This document shows, in pieces, positions 49,971 through 62,865 of a stretch of 64,000 nucleotides of DNA. Within the stretch, counting starts at the first letter, position 1, and every line of letters starts with the position of its first letter. Location of the stretch: contig JAJEKV010000014.1 of assembly GCA_021234155.1 (NCBI GenBank), forward strand, positions 11,181,563-11,245,562. The letters run 5' to 3'. The position numbers and the translations under genes are program-made. Below the pieces are notes generated by a model. It was not told where the DNA came from and did not search any database. It worked only from the letters and a program-made list of their open reading frames with translations. This DNA is from Isoetes taiwanensis. Lineage: Eukaryota; Streptophyta; Lycopodiopsida; Isoetales; Isoetaceae.

Positions 49971-50306
49971 CTCTCTTCGAAAGTGGAAGCATAGACATTG
50001 ATAATGCCTACCCTTTCTGTTCTACCTCGGGAAAACCACCGCCATGCACGGAAGGGTGCACAAAGGAATTTACCTTTTTATATCCATTCCGGTGATCTGA
50101 GATACCCCTTTTGTGCCATCTCCTTTGGGGCCCATATTGAGTCACCATTGGGGAAGATCCACGTGCCTAAATTTGATGCCTCAAAGAAGGCAGGGTAATC
50201 TATGCTCTTGCAGCAAGATTATGTCGCCTTTAATTCCTTCAAAGCAATGAGAGCCCTTTTCCTCTTTTAGGGGCCCTTAATCCCTCTTAAATTCAGGACA
50301 CAATCT

Positions 50307-52025
50307 TCATTGGACTTTGAAACTCCCGGGTTCTGAGTCCATTTTCCCCTGGGGGTATAGACCTTCTTCATCTCTTTTTGTGCGTGGAAGAGGGGTGGCA
50401 AAGGTTAGTTCTTTTGGATTCCCCCCATTTTCATCTTCACTATCCTCTTCTCCCTCCCAAAACTTCCCATGCAGTATGGAAGAATTGTCTTTCAATTCTC
50501 TTAATTGTGCAGCTGGAGTTTTGAAGATATCTTTTTCAGCCACAAGGATGTCCTGTATCACCTCTTGCCCAGCAGGGCTTACAAGTCTATTGGTTTGTTC
50601 ACAATTAGTTCCCTGGCCTGCTGGAGTTATAAGCATTTGGGGGTGAGTTCCCAATTCTTGGCCAGCTGGACTTAGAGGTCTACTAATGTGTTCAGCACCA
50701 ATTCCTTGGCCTCCTGGAGTTGCAACATTTTGGCTTAGAACATTGTTCTGCTCAGCTTTTCCAGGTCCCTGTGATATGCATAGATCTACACCTGTATTTG
50801 TATTTTCAGGCAAGACTCCATCATGATCAGAATGGTGTTTAGGAATATCTGTGGGAGGCACTTGTACTGAAACCCTCTCAATGCTCCCTAGCTCTTTGGG
50901 GAAAAGCTCCACAACAGGTAGAGGGGAATCTACACTAGACTTGGGTGAGCTTGGCTCCCCTTTTTCTTTATAACCAGCTGATTCCTCAGAAGAGGAGTAA
51001 TCATTCCCAACACTTTGAGGTTCCCTGATTGACAGAGAAGTGGATCTGTTTCTTTCAGTGGAATTCTCCATGATGCTTTTCCCCTTAGACTCGGGATTAT
51101 TTAGGACCTTAACTTTGGAAGATTCCTCCATGAATTGAACTTTCTTTTTCCATTCACTCTTTGTCCTCCTTTCTACACTCCTTCCATACTCTGCCTTAGC
51201 CTTTTCTTTCTCTTTTTCTTCTCTGATTCTCTGTTTCTTTCTTTTCCTTCTCTCACTGCCATTTCTGTTCTGCCTTTGTCTTTCCAATCTTCCTTTATTT
51301 GGTGTAATCCAGCCCTCCTCCTTCTTTTTTCCCGGATTCACTTCTTTGAGTCCAGACTTAATCTCCCTTCCCCCTTTACAAATTTTTCCTCCATGAAGTC
51401 TTATACCACAAGCCGAGCATGGCTGAGGCGGAGACCATACCATACCGGCTTCAAGGATTTAGGATTACCAAAGTAATCCATAAATTTGATTTCTTGAGGG
51501 GATTGGCTTGAATATCGATTTGTGCCCATACTTTTGGGGCTTTGTCTTGGGAGATTTCCCGGCTTATGATATTTCACCCAATGCGGACAGTGAGCAAAGG
51601 CTCGCTTCGTTCAATATCTGGGGGTTTAGTCCTTGTAAATAAGTCCAAGCCGGGTGGAATAGTTCAGAGAAGCTTTGGGAATCAAAGGATGGGTACCATT
51701 TCTGGAAGAAGACTTGAGTGTTGGCTTTGGAAATAGTACCCTGTTTGAGAAGAATGTTGGCTGTTTGACTATTACCACATTCAACCATAAAAAGGAAAGT
51801 CAATCCAATAGATATCTTTTGAGATAAGCGACCCCCCTGTTCCAATCTCTCTAGTTCCCCTTTTAAAAATTGAAGTCTTACCCCCTCGTGACGAATGCAA
51901 CCAATAAGGCCTCGAGATTTCAAAAATTTAAGTTTATTTTCTACAGCTGCATTTCGAAGAGGCTTACCCACAAACACCCGGTTCTTGTATGCAGAAGCCG
52001 GTCCCTTTCGCACTTCTTCCCCCAC
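50307..52025 (-). pseudogene. LINE ORF1: DUF4283-like RNA-binding region, CCHC knuckle, PAGQ repeats
   Basis: The first part (52025-51564) includes NKLKFLKSRGLIGCI, KISIGLTFLFMVECG and VFFQKWYPSFDSQSFSE, then WTYLQGLNPQILNEASL, matching the DUF4283-type fold of plant L1 ORF1. After a frame break near 51450, a 378-codon frame (51443-50307) begins just before PQPCSACGIRLHGGKIC, a perfect CX2CX4HX4C knuckle. A highly charged stretch (RKRKKQRIREEKEKEKAK) and a Ser/Pro-rich tail follow. The tail contains four copies of a P-(A/G)-GQ-(E/G) motif: ATPGGQGIG, LSPAGQELG, ITPAGQGTN and VSPAGQEVI. ORF1p binds the LINE RNA. Confidence 0.82.
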
Positions 52026-52520
52026 TTGATTAGCATAGTCCGTGAATTTGATCCATTTGCTTCCTTAAGGCCAGAAGGTCCCCTCACGAAGATCTTCTAG
52101 TGTTCACCATATCTGCAGAGAGGTAAGGAAATCCCCCAAAGCAACAAATTCCTTCACCTTTTCACCCTTTTCAATCGCTGCAAGGTGACCCACTATCTCC
52201 GAATTTGGCTATGGCCTTTCGGCTTAGGGGTGCGGATGGTATCCAATAGCTCGTAATCCCGAATCATTATTTCCTCCGATCACACATTATCCCTTTTTCC
52301 CCAAATCGACCCTTCTACGTAAATTCCCGCACATTTCCCAATACCAATCCCATCTGGTCCCAACTTTTGTACATTTCCTGCACAGCCCCCGTCCCCGACC
52401 CACTTGTTTCCAAACAATCTTGTCCTTTTTTTCCATTTTTTAATATTTCCTAAAATCGCAAGCAATCAAGACTCCTAACTATAAACTCTCACCACTATTT
52501 TGCTATCTCCACCAATGTGT

Positions 52521-55500
52521 TCCTACCGGACTAGAAAAGAGAGCAACCTTAAGCGGTCTTACATCACTGCACATCACTCACCCCGATAAAATGTTTTGAC
52601 TAAGAAAAATATCCTTTCCCACTACACATCATCATCTCATTTGTGTCAATGCGACCACTTCTTTGCCACATCACCTCTCACTCACCCTTGCCACCTCACC
52701 AAATTTAAATTTTTTCTTTTCACCAAAAAGTCAAAGAGTTTTTTTGCCAAAAAAAGATTCTTCCATCTTGTAGAGCATCAAAAATATGCCATGTGGGATA
52801 ATTTCCTTTTCAAAGTGGCCTTGATTTGACCCGGGAATCGTTCCATGGTTGAAAAAAAAATAGCAAAAAAAAAACATCCATCGATTTTGAGATGACGTTG
52901 CACCAACAAACGCCGGAGGAAGCATTGCTTCATAAAGATCTATCATCGCGGCGAGGATTGAATATAAAATGAATCCCTAAGCAAAATATTTGATTTGTTA
53001 CGCGGACTTCCACATGGGAATCCACTCGTTGCCACCCCACACCGCCCAGATGTACACGTCGTAAAAGGGGAGAATGGGTATAGGTAGGGTAGAAGTAGTT
53101 AGGCCCCTTTTCTTTTTCTTTTTTTTTTTTTTAATTTATGACAAAGTTACCAAGAAATGGATTTTGAAGGTCTAAATATGGCAATAATCAATTTTCTCAA
53201 AGCCTATATTATAATTTTTCCATGCTCTACTTTATGGAGAAAGAAAATTTAGAAAATGCGAACTTTTTAGTTTTAGGGCAAAGATGGCTATAAGATGGAC
53301 GATTTGACAAAAAATGTGGTGATCTGCCAAGTAATTGGTGACAGGCAATGTAAAAGTGGTGATGTACAAATAAGGCCCAGATTTCACTACTTCGGCAAAT
53401 TCAGATCGTGTGTTGGCATCAACTACCAGGCAATTTGAAGCAAACTGTAGGAATCAACATTGAGGTCATGGTAGTTCCTAGATTCAAGCATTATTTAGCT
53501 TAGGCGGGTGCTTTGCATGCATCTGTCGGGCATCTGCCGACCAACATCCCTCGTTAGGAAATTTTGGGATATCTAACTCCATGTAAGGAACTTCCACCCT
53601 GCAGTGGTATCGCAACAACAGCAATAGTCGCTTACACGCTTTCCTCTGAATTGCCGTTAACAAAGAATTTGTTGGCCTAATGGGCCTAACTCTTTTTCCT
53701 AATCAAAACTTTTCATCACATGGATATAACATGGTGATGATTTTGAGGTGATGGGGATGATACGTGGTGGTGATGATGATATGTGATGGTATATGATGAT
53801 GCAGAATCATGGAGAACTTTGACATGTAGGCACAAAGGTCAACTTTTTGCCTTTTCTAGAAATGTTATATTAGAGGTGCCCTTCTTTCTCTATCTTTGTT
53901 TTTAGAGAGAGAATATGGTTTTGGACCTTATAAATGCCAAAATGGAATTTTAGCAATTTTTTTAGGTGTATATGGATGAATGCATTGTTTACTAGGAAAA
54001 AATGGACTTGCTAATTTTTGGTCCTAGAAAATGGCAATGGTGCATGAAAGGAGAGATCAATCAGGTATGAGAGACATGGTTTTTGGATAGAATGATGATA
54101 GCTTGGGAAGTAGAATATCCTGCCAAAGACGTGCAAACTACCAATATGAAACTTCGGGGTCTTTTTCAAACCTTGACTTCAAGTCCTTAAGATCCTTAGA
54201 TGATCAAAATGCTTCTTCAAATTCCTATATATATGATGCCAAATCAATGTCCTTTCTTGGTTTTTTTCATATCAAAATTTCTTCTACAAGTTGCCAAGTG
54301 ATATATGGATGTCGTCAAGCTTTATGCTCTATAAGCTCACACAAATGTATTATGAAGTCAAATGTTAGCCAAATGTGTCAAGCATGCATATAGCTCTTCT
54401 ATGTTGCCATTTTGTATACCAAACTTTCATCTCCTCATAAAACAAAAACATTCCCCAAAGCCATTCAAGTCGAGCCTAGATAAACACTGGGTATGAACAC
54501 GTGCTATTAATTTATTAGATGGTTCTATATATGAACTTACAGTATAGTACTTTATGTCCAAGGAAATGTTAAAGCCATTGTTTATTATATTCATATAATA
54601 TGATTCTAGATGTTTAGTCATGGATATGTGTTGCTCACTTTCGATGTTTTGGACAACAAATTTTCTTTTGCTAAAGACAATTTGTCTTAGTGTGACCTCT
54701 TCCTCTTGATAATACTACTATAAGGATTAATCTAGATAGATGTCCCAAATAGTTGATCGAGGTTAAGGCTACTTGTGACTTGGACTTTGCAATTTTAGTT
54801 CTAGTGAACAGCTTCATTCTTTTTAGGTGTATTGGCACACAAACATGTACATAACATGATTTGATGTCTTGTACGTGTGTATGGATGTGATAGGTGGAAA
54901 GATAGGCTTGGTAGGTTTAGGAGTAGAACAGGCTAGTTCTATTAAAGTTTAAATTTGGCATGCATCCCAATAACTTGATTTTGAGGGGCTATATGTATAG
55001 CCAAAACGAATTTTCTAAAAGACCTTTCCATGCTCCAGCCTTTGGGGAAAAAAATAGAAAATAAGTTGTTTTAATTTTTGGTAAAAAAATGGACTAAGGG
55101 CAATAGACATGGCAAAGTATGTGGTGACATGGCAAGAAAATGATGACATGACCATCTAAGGGTGATCATGTAGCAAGGAAATTAGCAAACATCTTTTCTC
55201 TTAGCCAAAATGTTTTGGCGACATGGATGAGACATGATGGTTGTGCTGATGATATGGAGGTGATGTGGATGGTGTGAATGTGATGTGGATGATATGGAGG
55301 TGACTTTCGCATGTAAACACCAAATGGTTCATGCGTTAAATTAGTGTTATACAACCGAAGAAAATTGACAAACCAAAATATAAAAAGGCTAAATGAAACA
55401 ACAAGAATCCAGTAAAATGAGATGGCATCGATTTTCCAGAGATCCTAGTGTGTCTGCAATCCAGAGATCCTAGTTATACAGAACTCACTAACGTCAGTTG

Positions 55501-56526
55501 ATCCTTGCCTCCAATAGGCACTGCTAATGTACAAAGGCCACCTGCAATTGTAATCTGCTGCAAGCATTAGCTCCCTCTTCTTCGGAATCCTCACTCTATA
55601 CCATTGAAGAAGAAGGTCTAGAAAGCCTTTTCAAGGGAAAACTTGGGTTTTAAGGGGTTGTGCACAAGGGTCATGCTGGGGGGCTCGTCACCAAGAAAAA
55701 TCATTGATTCTTTGTCAATTGTTGCTGCAACAAGTCTTCTCTTTCTAAAAGCTAAGCTAGAGAGATAAAGTGCACATTTTCTTCAAACAAGTATGGAAGA
55801 GTAAATTATTCAAGCCATTGCATAAAAGATCTATTGATATATGCACTAATGCCCAATTGGTTGCCAAATTGTCCACATCATCCTCAAGAATGCCAAATAC
55901 CATCCACATCACCACCTAAGGCCCAGATTCTATTGTGTCGTCAGTTGGTACAGCGAACGAATCACGGAGCCACAAATAATCAATTAACACCCTTGTTGCG
56001 ATTCCATTGCAGTCAGAATTGTGGGTGGAAGTTTCCGACGTGGAGTGAGTTATCATAGAAATAACAGACGGGATCTTGCCCTCGAGTTTCGAAAATTTGA
56101 CGGCTTGGATGAACAAAGCTTAGAATCAATGGCGCCTGAGCTGCAATGGAATGTAGAAGATGGTAGATAAGCCTTGTTTTGTTGCCGATCACCCGCTAGT
56201 TCTTGCCGCCAGGATCCGTAAATGGCCGCTTTAGTGGAATCCGGGCCTAATACCGGTGTCATCATACATGTGTCACCTACCTCAAAATTTATTTCTTCAA
56301 AACTTTTGACCTAAGTAAAGTCATTTTATACCTTAGATAACCGTCATCATCCCATGGTGCCACATCATCCCCAAGTGCTTCCACATCATCATACACATGT
56401 CATCCACATCATCTCCACTTCATTACAAGTTTTGACTAGAAAAAAGTCATTTTGCCACCTTACATGACACTTCATCACTTCATAGTGCCATGTCACCACC
56501 CATTTCCCATGTTTCATCAAATTTCA
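52521..56526. other. no gene; old dispersed repeats
   Basis: 52720-52850 (AAGATTCTTCCATCTTGTAG) is a partial third copy of the repeat at 40433 and 56527. 53040-54420 and 55060-55330 are rich in GATGATG/ATGTGATGG and match 4561-5560 and 60370-60900 loosely, with a similar end (TAGCTCTTCTATGTTGCCATTTT at about 54390 versus 60870). No coding region is supported. Confidence 0.5.
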
Positions 56527-57160
56527 CGCTCTTTTTTTGCAAAAAGATTCTCTCATCTTGTAGAGCATCAAAAAAGATTCCTTTGGAAAAAAGAATTTTT
56601 GAAAAAAAACCATATTGACCTTCATTGTTCATTTCTTGGGAATCGTGCCAAATTTGAAAAAAAAGTTCCTATCTAATCCCCAAGCCCGAGATCTACTAAA
56701 TATAATTTCAGCCACGTGGTACCCCTTGGCATGTGGGGTGACGGGCGAATCCCACGTGAAGGTAGCGTAATTTTATTATTAACTTGAAAGCTATCTATAT
56801 ATACCCCACTTTTATTTTACCTCCATTTTTAGTGGGATATTGTTCCAACAAAATCTAGGAACCCTAAAAGGGGCAGGCCACGCGTTCCCTTTTTGGCGAT
56901 TAGGCGTGTTAATCATCACCCGAGCTCGATTTAAGCTCTTTAATGCCAAGAAACCCAAACCTCTCAGAAAAGACAGAGATTAGATCCGAATTTGCCAAAA
57001 AAAGGGGATTTCGTCTCAGAACGTTTTGGAAGGCCTTTGGCGAAATTATCGACTTGCCGAGCATTAGTGCATGCGGATTGATGTCCTATGTCCGAGAACA
57101 TTATCTGGGGATCGGTCTTTTTGGCGCAATGCGGGCTAATCAAGACGGAGTTTCTCCTTC
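56527..57160 (+). repeat. dispersed repeat, copy 2 (promoter-like)
   Basis: Same order of blocks as 40433-41300, including CCACGTGGTACC, TATATATACCCC, AATCTAGGAACCCTAAAAG and GGATTTCGTCTCAGAAC. An open frame from 56943 (MPRNPNLSEKTEIRSEFAKK) runs about 100 codons past the repeat end. In copy 1 the corresponding frame is broken. It is not recognised as a known protein. Confidence 0.8.
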
Positions 57161-57806
57161 TTTTGTCATCTTTTTTACTTTCAAGTACAAGTTACTGGCT
57201 TGGAAGAAAACATCAACGCAATTTTGTATGAACAAGTGGAGTTTATAATACGTGATGTCTCAAGGGAAGGATTAACTAAACTTTATGACATTGGATGCAA
57301 ACTTTTATCTGAAGTTTATAGTTTTAATGGTTAAAAGGCAAAGTTTATATAGAGTTATATGTTTTTCTGATTCGATGTACTCTAAATATGTCATGGCACT
57401 CAAACGATCCTATAATATGCGACATCCTGCTCTACCAAACAGATCTACAATATGCGATCCTCGCTTTTACTATGAGTCCCGAGTGTTGCTTGCAGGTGTG
57501 ATAGCATCTAAGTAAACATATGTTTGCAAAGCATATGTATTTTCTAAAGGCTTCATTGTCTGCAAATTACTTTATTGGAATGGAAAAATATTATGGCCTC
57601 CCTTGTGTTCAGATTAATGGAGTTTGCATATGCGATATCAGTGAATTTAAAAGGCAATGTGACAAAACGCCGAGTTCTCGTGGTATTAGCCCCAATTATA
57701 TCCCAATTAATCGAATATTATGCGAGAAGGTAATAAAGTGGCATTTTTCATTATGCACTAGTGTAAATAATCACTTATGAACTGTTTTACACAGACTGCA
57801 TGATAT
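57161..57806. other. no recognised gene
   Basis: Two open frames on the plus strand (57285-57515 and 57520-57780) are AT-rich and unrecognised. They are not supported as genes by any motif. Confidence 0.4.
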
Positions 57807-58525
57807 AACAGTCTAAAAATGGCTGCATGCATGAGTGTTATGGATGAAAAATTAGGGTATGCATTGGCATTAGGACCTACATGCATCAGTCAATAATGGA
57901 ATTTGAGTTCTAATCTCTGAAATATCTAAAGACATGCTGTATAATGGTGGATAAGGCATGCATGGACATAGGGACACGTGATGCAAATGTTTATATTGAT
58001 TAATAAGAACATATGAAATAATGTCTATGGCGTAGCGATAACGCGCACATGCATGACAGTTTACTTGCAGCAATTAAATGTTTAGGTAGTTCTCGTTTGA
58101 TGGAAATTGGCACATGCATGGTAGTAGAAGGAATACTACCCGAAGTAATCTAGACAAACATTCTTTCGAATAACAGTCTAAAAATGGCTGCATGCATGAG
58201 TGTTATGGATGAAAAATTAGGGTATGCATTGGCATTAGGACCTACATGCATCAGTCAATAATGGAATTTGAGTTCTAATCTCTGAAATATCTAAAGACAT
58301 GCTGTATAATGGTGGATAAGGCATGCATGGACATAGGGACACATGCAAATGTTTATATTGATTAATAAGAACATATGAAATCTTCGTCTGTCGATAGCGT
58401 CTGTGCACATGCATGACCACTTTACTTGGCAATTAAATGCTTAGGTAGTTCTCGTTTGATGGAAATTGGCACATGCATGGTAGTAAAAGGAATACTACCC
58501 GAAGTAATCTAGACAAACATTCTCG
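57807..58525. repeat. tandem duplication, period about 365 bp
   Basis: AACAGTCTAAAAATGGCTGC at 57807 recurs at 58172; both copies end ATCTAGACAAACATTCT. They are almost identical except for a diverged patch near 58015-58070 versus 58375-58425. Recent. Confidence 0.93.
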
Positions 58526-58616
58526 AAAGCTTTTAGAATTAGCCTTAAATTGTTAGACATTTGGAGCTATACGGTTTGAGCCAATTAACAAACTGCAGTG
58601 AGAGCATGGGCTGGTT

Positions 58617-60150
58617 TTTTTAGAACGGCAAGTATTATATTACATGCAAAGATACATAGTAATACAAAATTCAGGAAGATCTCCGAGATAAAGGGCAGCG
58701 ATGACACCGTCAAATCGCCTAACACTCCATAAGGAAAAAAAGTATTAATAGAAAACAACCACGTTATATATTCTTTTAGATTTTAAAAGGAAAAAAACTA
58801 TAGTTATGGAAGTTTCAAAGTACTATAGGGTCTGCAAATTTCATGTCCGCAATCCAATTTAACGCCCCACAAATCCTCGATCCATCGAGGTAATTATAGC
58901 ATACATATTTCCTGTATGTGAAAATAACAGCTGATCAAGTTTCCCGGGCCCATATGTGGAGGAATCCAGGATATCCAATATCCATGAATCCAGAGCAAGT
59001 TCACAAATACCAAGCTTTTCCTGGAAGTACTTTTTGAGTTCAGATTTGAACTGCCAAATATCATCATCTGCCAGAATTCTTCTCAAAGTCTTGACCTCAA
59101 TGATATGGATTTTGACCCAGTAAAGGGCCCCAATGACCTCCTGGTGAGTAGGAATCGTGCCCGCCGGGACCTCCCTCGCATGCCCACCCTCCAAGTGTTT
59201 TCTAACCAGATAATCTGTCAGCAGCATCAGACAAAGTGTTAAAGTGAGATGAGAAGAAAGAGAAAAAACCTTGAAAGGAACCCAAAGAGTTTCAGCTTGA
59301 AGTTTCACCAAAAGGAGCGAGCGAAGTTTCGGACCACCAACCCAATTGACACCTATCAGAGATCTGACCATTATATTTGGCTAGACAGACATTTGTTTTG
59401 AGGCTTTTATTAAGGAGTAGCTTGATTTGAAGTTCCCCTGGCCAGCTTCAAGGTTTTGGGGAAATCTATCCAATAGATACTGTTAATTGAGATCCCTTGT
59501 TCCATCCTCTCTAATTCACTTTTGAGAAATTGAAGACGGACTCCTCATAAGGAATACACCCAATAAGACCCCGGGACTTTAAAAATTTCAACTTAATTTC
59601 AACAGCAGCGTTTCTGAGGGGCTCACCAACAAATGCCGGTTCTTTTGCAGTCAATAACTCCTTTCGCACTGCTTGCTGCACCTCATTTGCATACTCCAAA
59701 ATCTGTTTGACCGCTTCTTGCTGACGCTGCAGTGTTCCGACTCCAGATGCTCTCCTGGTATTCACCATGTCTAAGAATCTCCAAATACTACAAAGCCCGT
59801 CACCTACCTGTTTCCCCTTCTCAAGAACAGATGACCAGCGATCTATGAATATGGGCGCTTCCAATTCTCGTTTTCTATTAGGTTATGCCCTTTCTCACTC
59901 AACGTACGGACCAAATCTAATCTCCCTTATTTTGTCATTATTCTTCTCTGTTCCTGACACTTCCTTTTCCCTCAAATCTGCCATTTTCCCATCTGTCCCA
60001 ACTTCTTAATCATTTCCACATTCTGTCCCATGATTGTCCTTATTTTTTTATATTTTTTCCCTGCCTTTTCTATCTTCGAAATCTGGCACTATCTGACCTA
60101 TGAGATCTAATTGTAAACTTTAACAACTATTTTACTCTCTACCCACATAC
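58617..60150 (-). mobile_element. internally deleted copy of the L1-like LINE
   Basis: 59871-59511 (minus) matches the ORF1 start of the larger copy: AFVGEPLRNAAVEIKLKFLK and SRGLIGCI. 59371-58859 matches its ORF2 C-terminus: IIEVKTLRRILADDDIWQFK, compared with MVKTLEK...DEDIWQFK near 46450. The middle of ORF1 and nearly all of ORF2 are missing. The 5' leader (59875-60150) and the 3' end near 58617-58680 (TTATATTACATGCAA, ATACATAGTAATACAAAAT) match the larger copy at 52300-52520 and 46020-46060. About 1.5 kb long; the A tail is short or lost. Confidence 0.82.
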
Positions 60151-61339
60151 AATGAGTATGAAAAACTCGTGCCGCACTTGCATTCCTATCCCCTACAAAC
60201 TCCTCAAGCCCCCCAAGCCAAGATTCAAGAAGTCCACCTCAGATTGGGAATCAAGGAGAAAATGGGTGTAAACAATTCTTCTGGAAAGAATCACTGTACA
60301 TCAGACCTTCCCATAGATGGGCTAACTTTTGCCCAGAGAAAATGCAATTTTGGACCTTAGGAAGGGTAAAAGTTGATGGAATTTAGCTATTTTTTCATAT
60401 GTGATGGTGAAGGGTGCACTTTTGAGAAAAATATACTAGCCAATTTCTGGATTTAGCAAAAGGGTAACGGTTTATGAGAGAAAAAATATGGTATGAGCAA
60501 TGGTTTATGCGTGGAATGGAAGTAGAATAGCCTTGGACATAGTAAATCACGCCTTTAGCACTAGAATATTATCTCAAAAGCTTGAATCATGCAAATTACC
60601 ATTGAATTTCGATGGTCCTTCCAATATTTTACTTTGGGGTCTTTACATCTTCACTTCAAGTCTTCAAATGTTGACTAGAAGCTTTGATACTCATATCTCC
60701 TTCAAGAAATGCCTACTTGATGTCAAATCACTGTCCTCCTTTTGTTCTTCATGCAAATTTGTCTTCTAGAAGAAACCAAGTGACAGATGTCTTCAAATAT
60801 CTTGCTTTACAAGCTCTCACACAAATATATAAGTCAAATATTATAGCAAATACGCAAAAGCATGTGTAGAGCTCTTCTATGCTGCCATTTTATGGCAGCA
60901 GTATTATAGTTTTTATAGACCATTCAACAAATATGCTTATGGTTTTTGCTAGAGGAGCTGGGGGTCATTTTTGCGCCAGCCAAGCACCCCCTAAGCACCT
61001 AATGCTGGAAATTTTACTTATTTTTATCTTTTTTCTATAACTCCAATGAAGCTGAAATTTTGTATTCCAAGGCGTAATATGAATGCGTTTCGGGAAAAAA
61101 ATATGAAAAAATAAAAGAAAAATATTTCTTAAAATACAAAGAAAATAGCTCCAAAAGCACCCATTAAGCACCATGTGTCACCGACACAAAAAGTGTCCCC
61201 CACCTCCATGCTTTGACCCCGATCTAAGTCGACTCATCCAGAACCAAAAGTGCCCATGTCTCTATCTATGTTTTGGCTAGAAGGGATATAACACTAGAGG
61301 AGACCCCGATATGATGATAATGGCCGGCTTTAGAAGAGA
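60151..61339. other. no gene; dispersed repeat
   Basis: 60370-60900 is the counterpart of the repeat ending at 54420. Nothing coding is recognised. Confidence 0.45.
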
Positions 61340-61960
61340 CAAGAAATCAAGGTTGGTATCTGATATTGCAGTGGATGAGGAAATGGGGCTTAGACATTCT
61401 TCACCTACACGAGAATGGAGCAAATATTAGGGAATGGGTGCATGACCATCTCATTAGAAGGAATTGGAGAGTCCTAGAAACAAAAAAGGAGATCTACAAA
61501 ATATATATAAACCCTACACTCAGGAGGCCAAGCATCTTAAGGAAGGTATACCTTTGAGCAGAGGTATATCTATAAAAGTAGAATCTTGACTTAGCTCCCA
61601 ATAGACTTGGGGTGGAAGTAGGGCGTTGGAGTAATATTTCTCATGCATTGAGGTTTTGCTACTTGTGCAATCTGTAGGATGTTGAAGATGAGGTACATGT
61701 CTTCATAAGATGTCCTTCATATGCGGGAATTTGACACAAGCATGGTATACTCAAGTTCTTTATTGGATTTTTTTTGAATTGCCTGGGTTGGTATGTATTT
61801 AAAGGAATTATTATCTCATAGAGAACAATGACAAGGACTGCGATGTTATAAGGGGTCTAATGGTTTTTGTCGGAAGATGCATTAGAAGACATATTTTGTA
61901 ATGTTGAGTGTAATCTCCCTCCCTCTCCCTCCCTCTCTCTCTCTTTCTCTCTCCTAGATA
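61340..61960 (+). mobile_element. LINE 3' end fragment 1
   Basis: A frame at 61366-61557 (IREWVHDHLIRRNWRVLETK) is followed by GVEVGRWSNISHALRFCYLC and EDEVHVFIRCPSYAG near 61610-61730, the C-terminal zinc-ribbon-like region of LINE ORF2 (GR....R.C..C....EDE.HFL..CP.Y), with one stop. A CT-rich tail (TCCCTCCCTCTC) ends it at about 61955. Confidence 0.65.
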
Positions 61961-62344
61961 TGTGGACTAGAGTAGAGGAGATCCAAAAAAAGTTTTGCTA
62001 GCGTAAACTGGAGTTAAAATGCAAACACCGCACTGGATGATGCTTGCTGAAACAGGGGTTGTATGAATTGGAAATTGAAGCATTACCGCTTTGGACCATA
62101 AAATATGTTAGAAAAATTCAAGATATAGATCATGATAGGCTAGAAAGGCTATGATTCATAGTAGCCTAAAAAGGTGGTTTGCAAGTGTAGTTACATGGTT
62201 GAGATGATGGGACATGACGTGATATGAGATATTAGATGAAACGGACAAATTAAATGACTATATGCTTACAAGAAAGCACGCTAAAAGGCTGGAGGAATCC
62301 CGCACCAAGATGGTTTTTACGTGGAAATGATTAACCCAGAGCTA

Positions 62345-62865
62345 AAAGAGGCTTCACACTTGGTCGGGCTTTGCACATTTTAAACATCTTCTCTCAGATT
62401 AAGCGCCTTAGTTTCCATCACTTAGAAGTAGAAGTGGGACGGTGGGGGACTTTCCAAGACATAGGCACACATGCAATGATCGAGGATGAGATACACTTAT
62501 TCTTGCATTGCCCAAAGATATCGTGCACCGAGACATATTATGATATCCTCAGAAATGCCTCTACGTGCGTTCTTTGACATGCGCCACCGTTGGAGATTTT
62601 TTAACAGATGTCATGAAAGTGAGAGAGATGTCTATAAAGAATTATAACAGTCTGTTGGATACTTATGAGAAAGAGGGAGATATAGACTATTGATACCTCC
62701 GAAAAGGATCATTAGATGTTTAAAACTGTACTTGTGTTGATGGTCGTCTTCTAGACCTGATGGTCTCACAGACCTTAATAAAACATTATCTTATCTTATC
62801 TTCCCTTCCTCCCTCCCTCTCTCCCCTCCCTCCCCCGCGTCTCTCTCTTATCTTATCTTATCTGG
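62345..62865 (+). mobile_element. LINE 3' end fragment 2
   Basis: The frame includes LEVEVGRWGTFQDIGTH and IEDEIHLFLHCPKI, the same ORF2 C-terminal motif as fragment 1. It is followed by a 3' UTR with the hairpin AGACCTGATGGTCT (62753-62766), AATAAAAC and a TTATC/TCCC-rich tail (62785-62865). Confidence 0.7.

Larger units (their letters stand above)
45973..52520 (-). mobile_element. L1-like LINE, nearly full length, broken
   Basis: On the minus strand a 5' leader (about 52520-52030), ORF1 (52025-50307), ORF2 (about 49970-46250) and a 3' tail of 32 A (T run at 45973-46004) follow in the standard LINE order. Both ORFs carry frameshifts. A second copy of the same family lies at 58617-60150 and helps set the ends. 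No clear target duplication was found. Confidence 0.88.
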
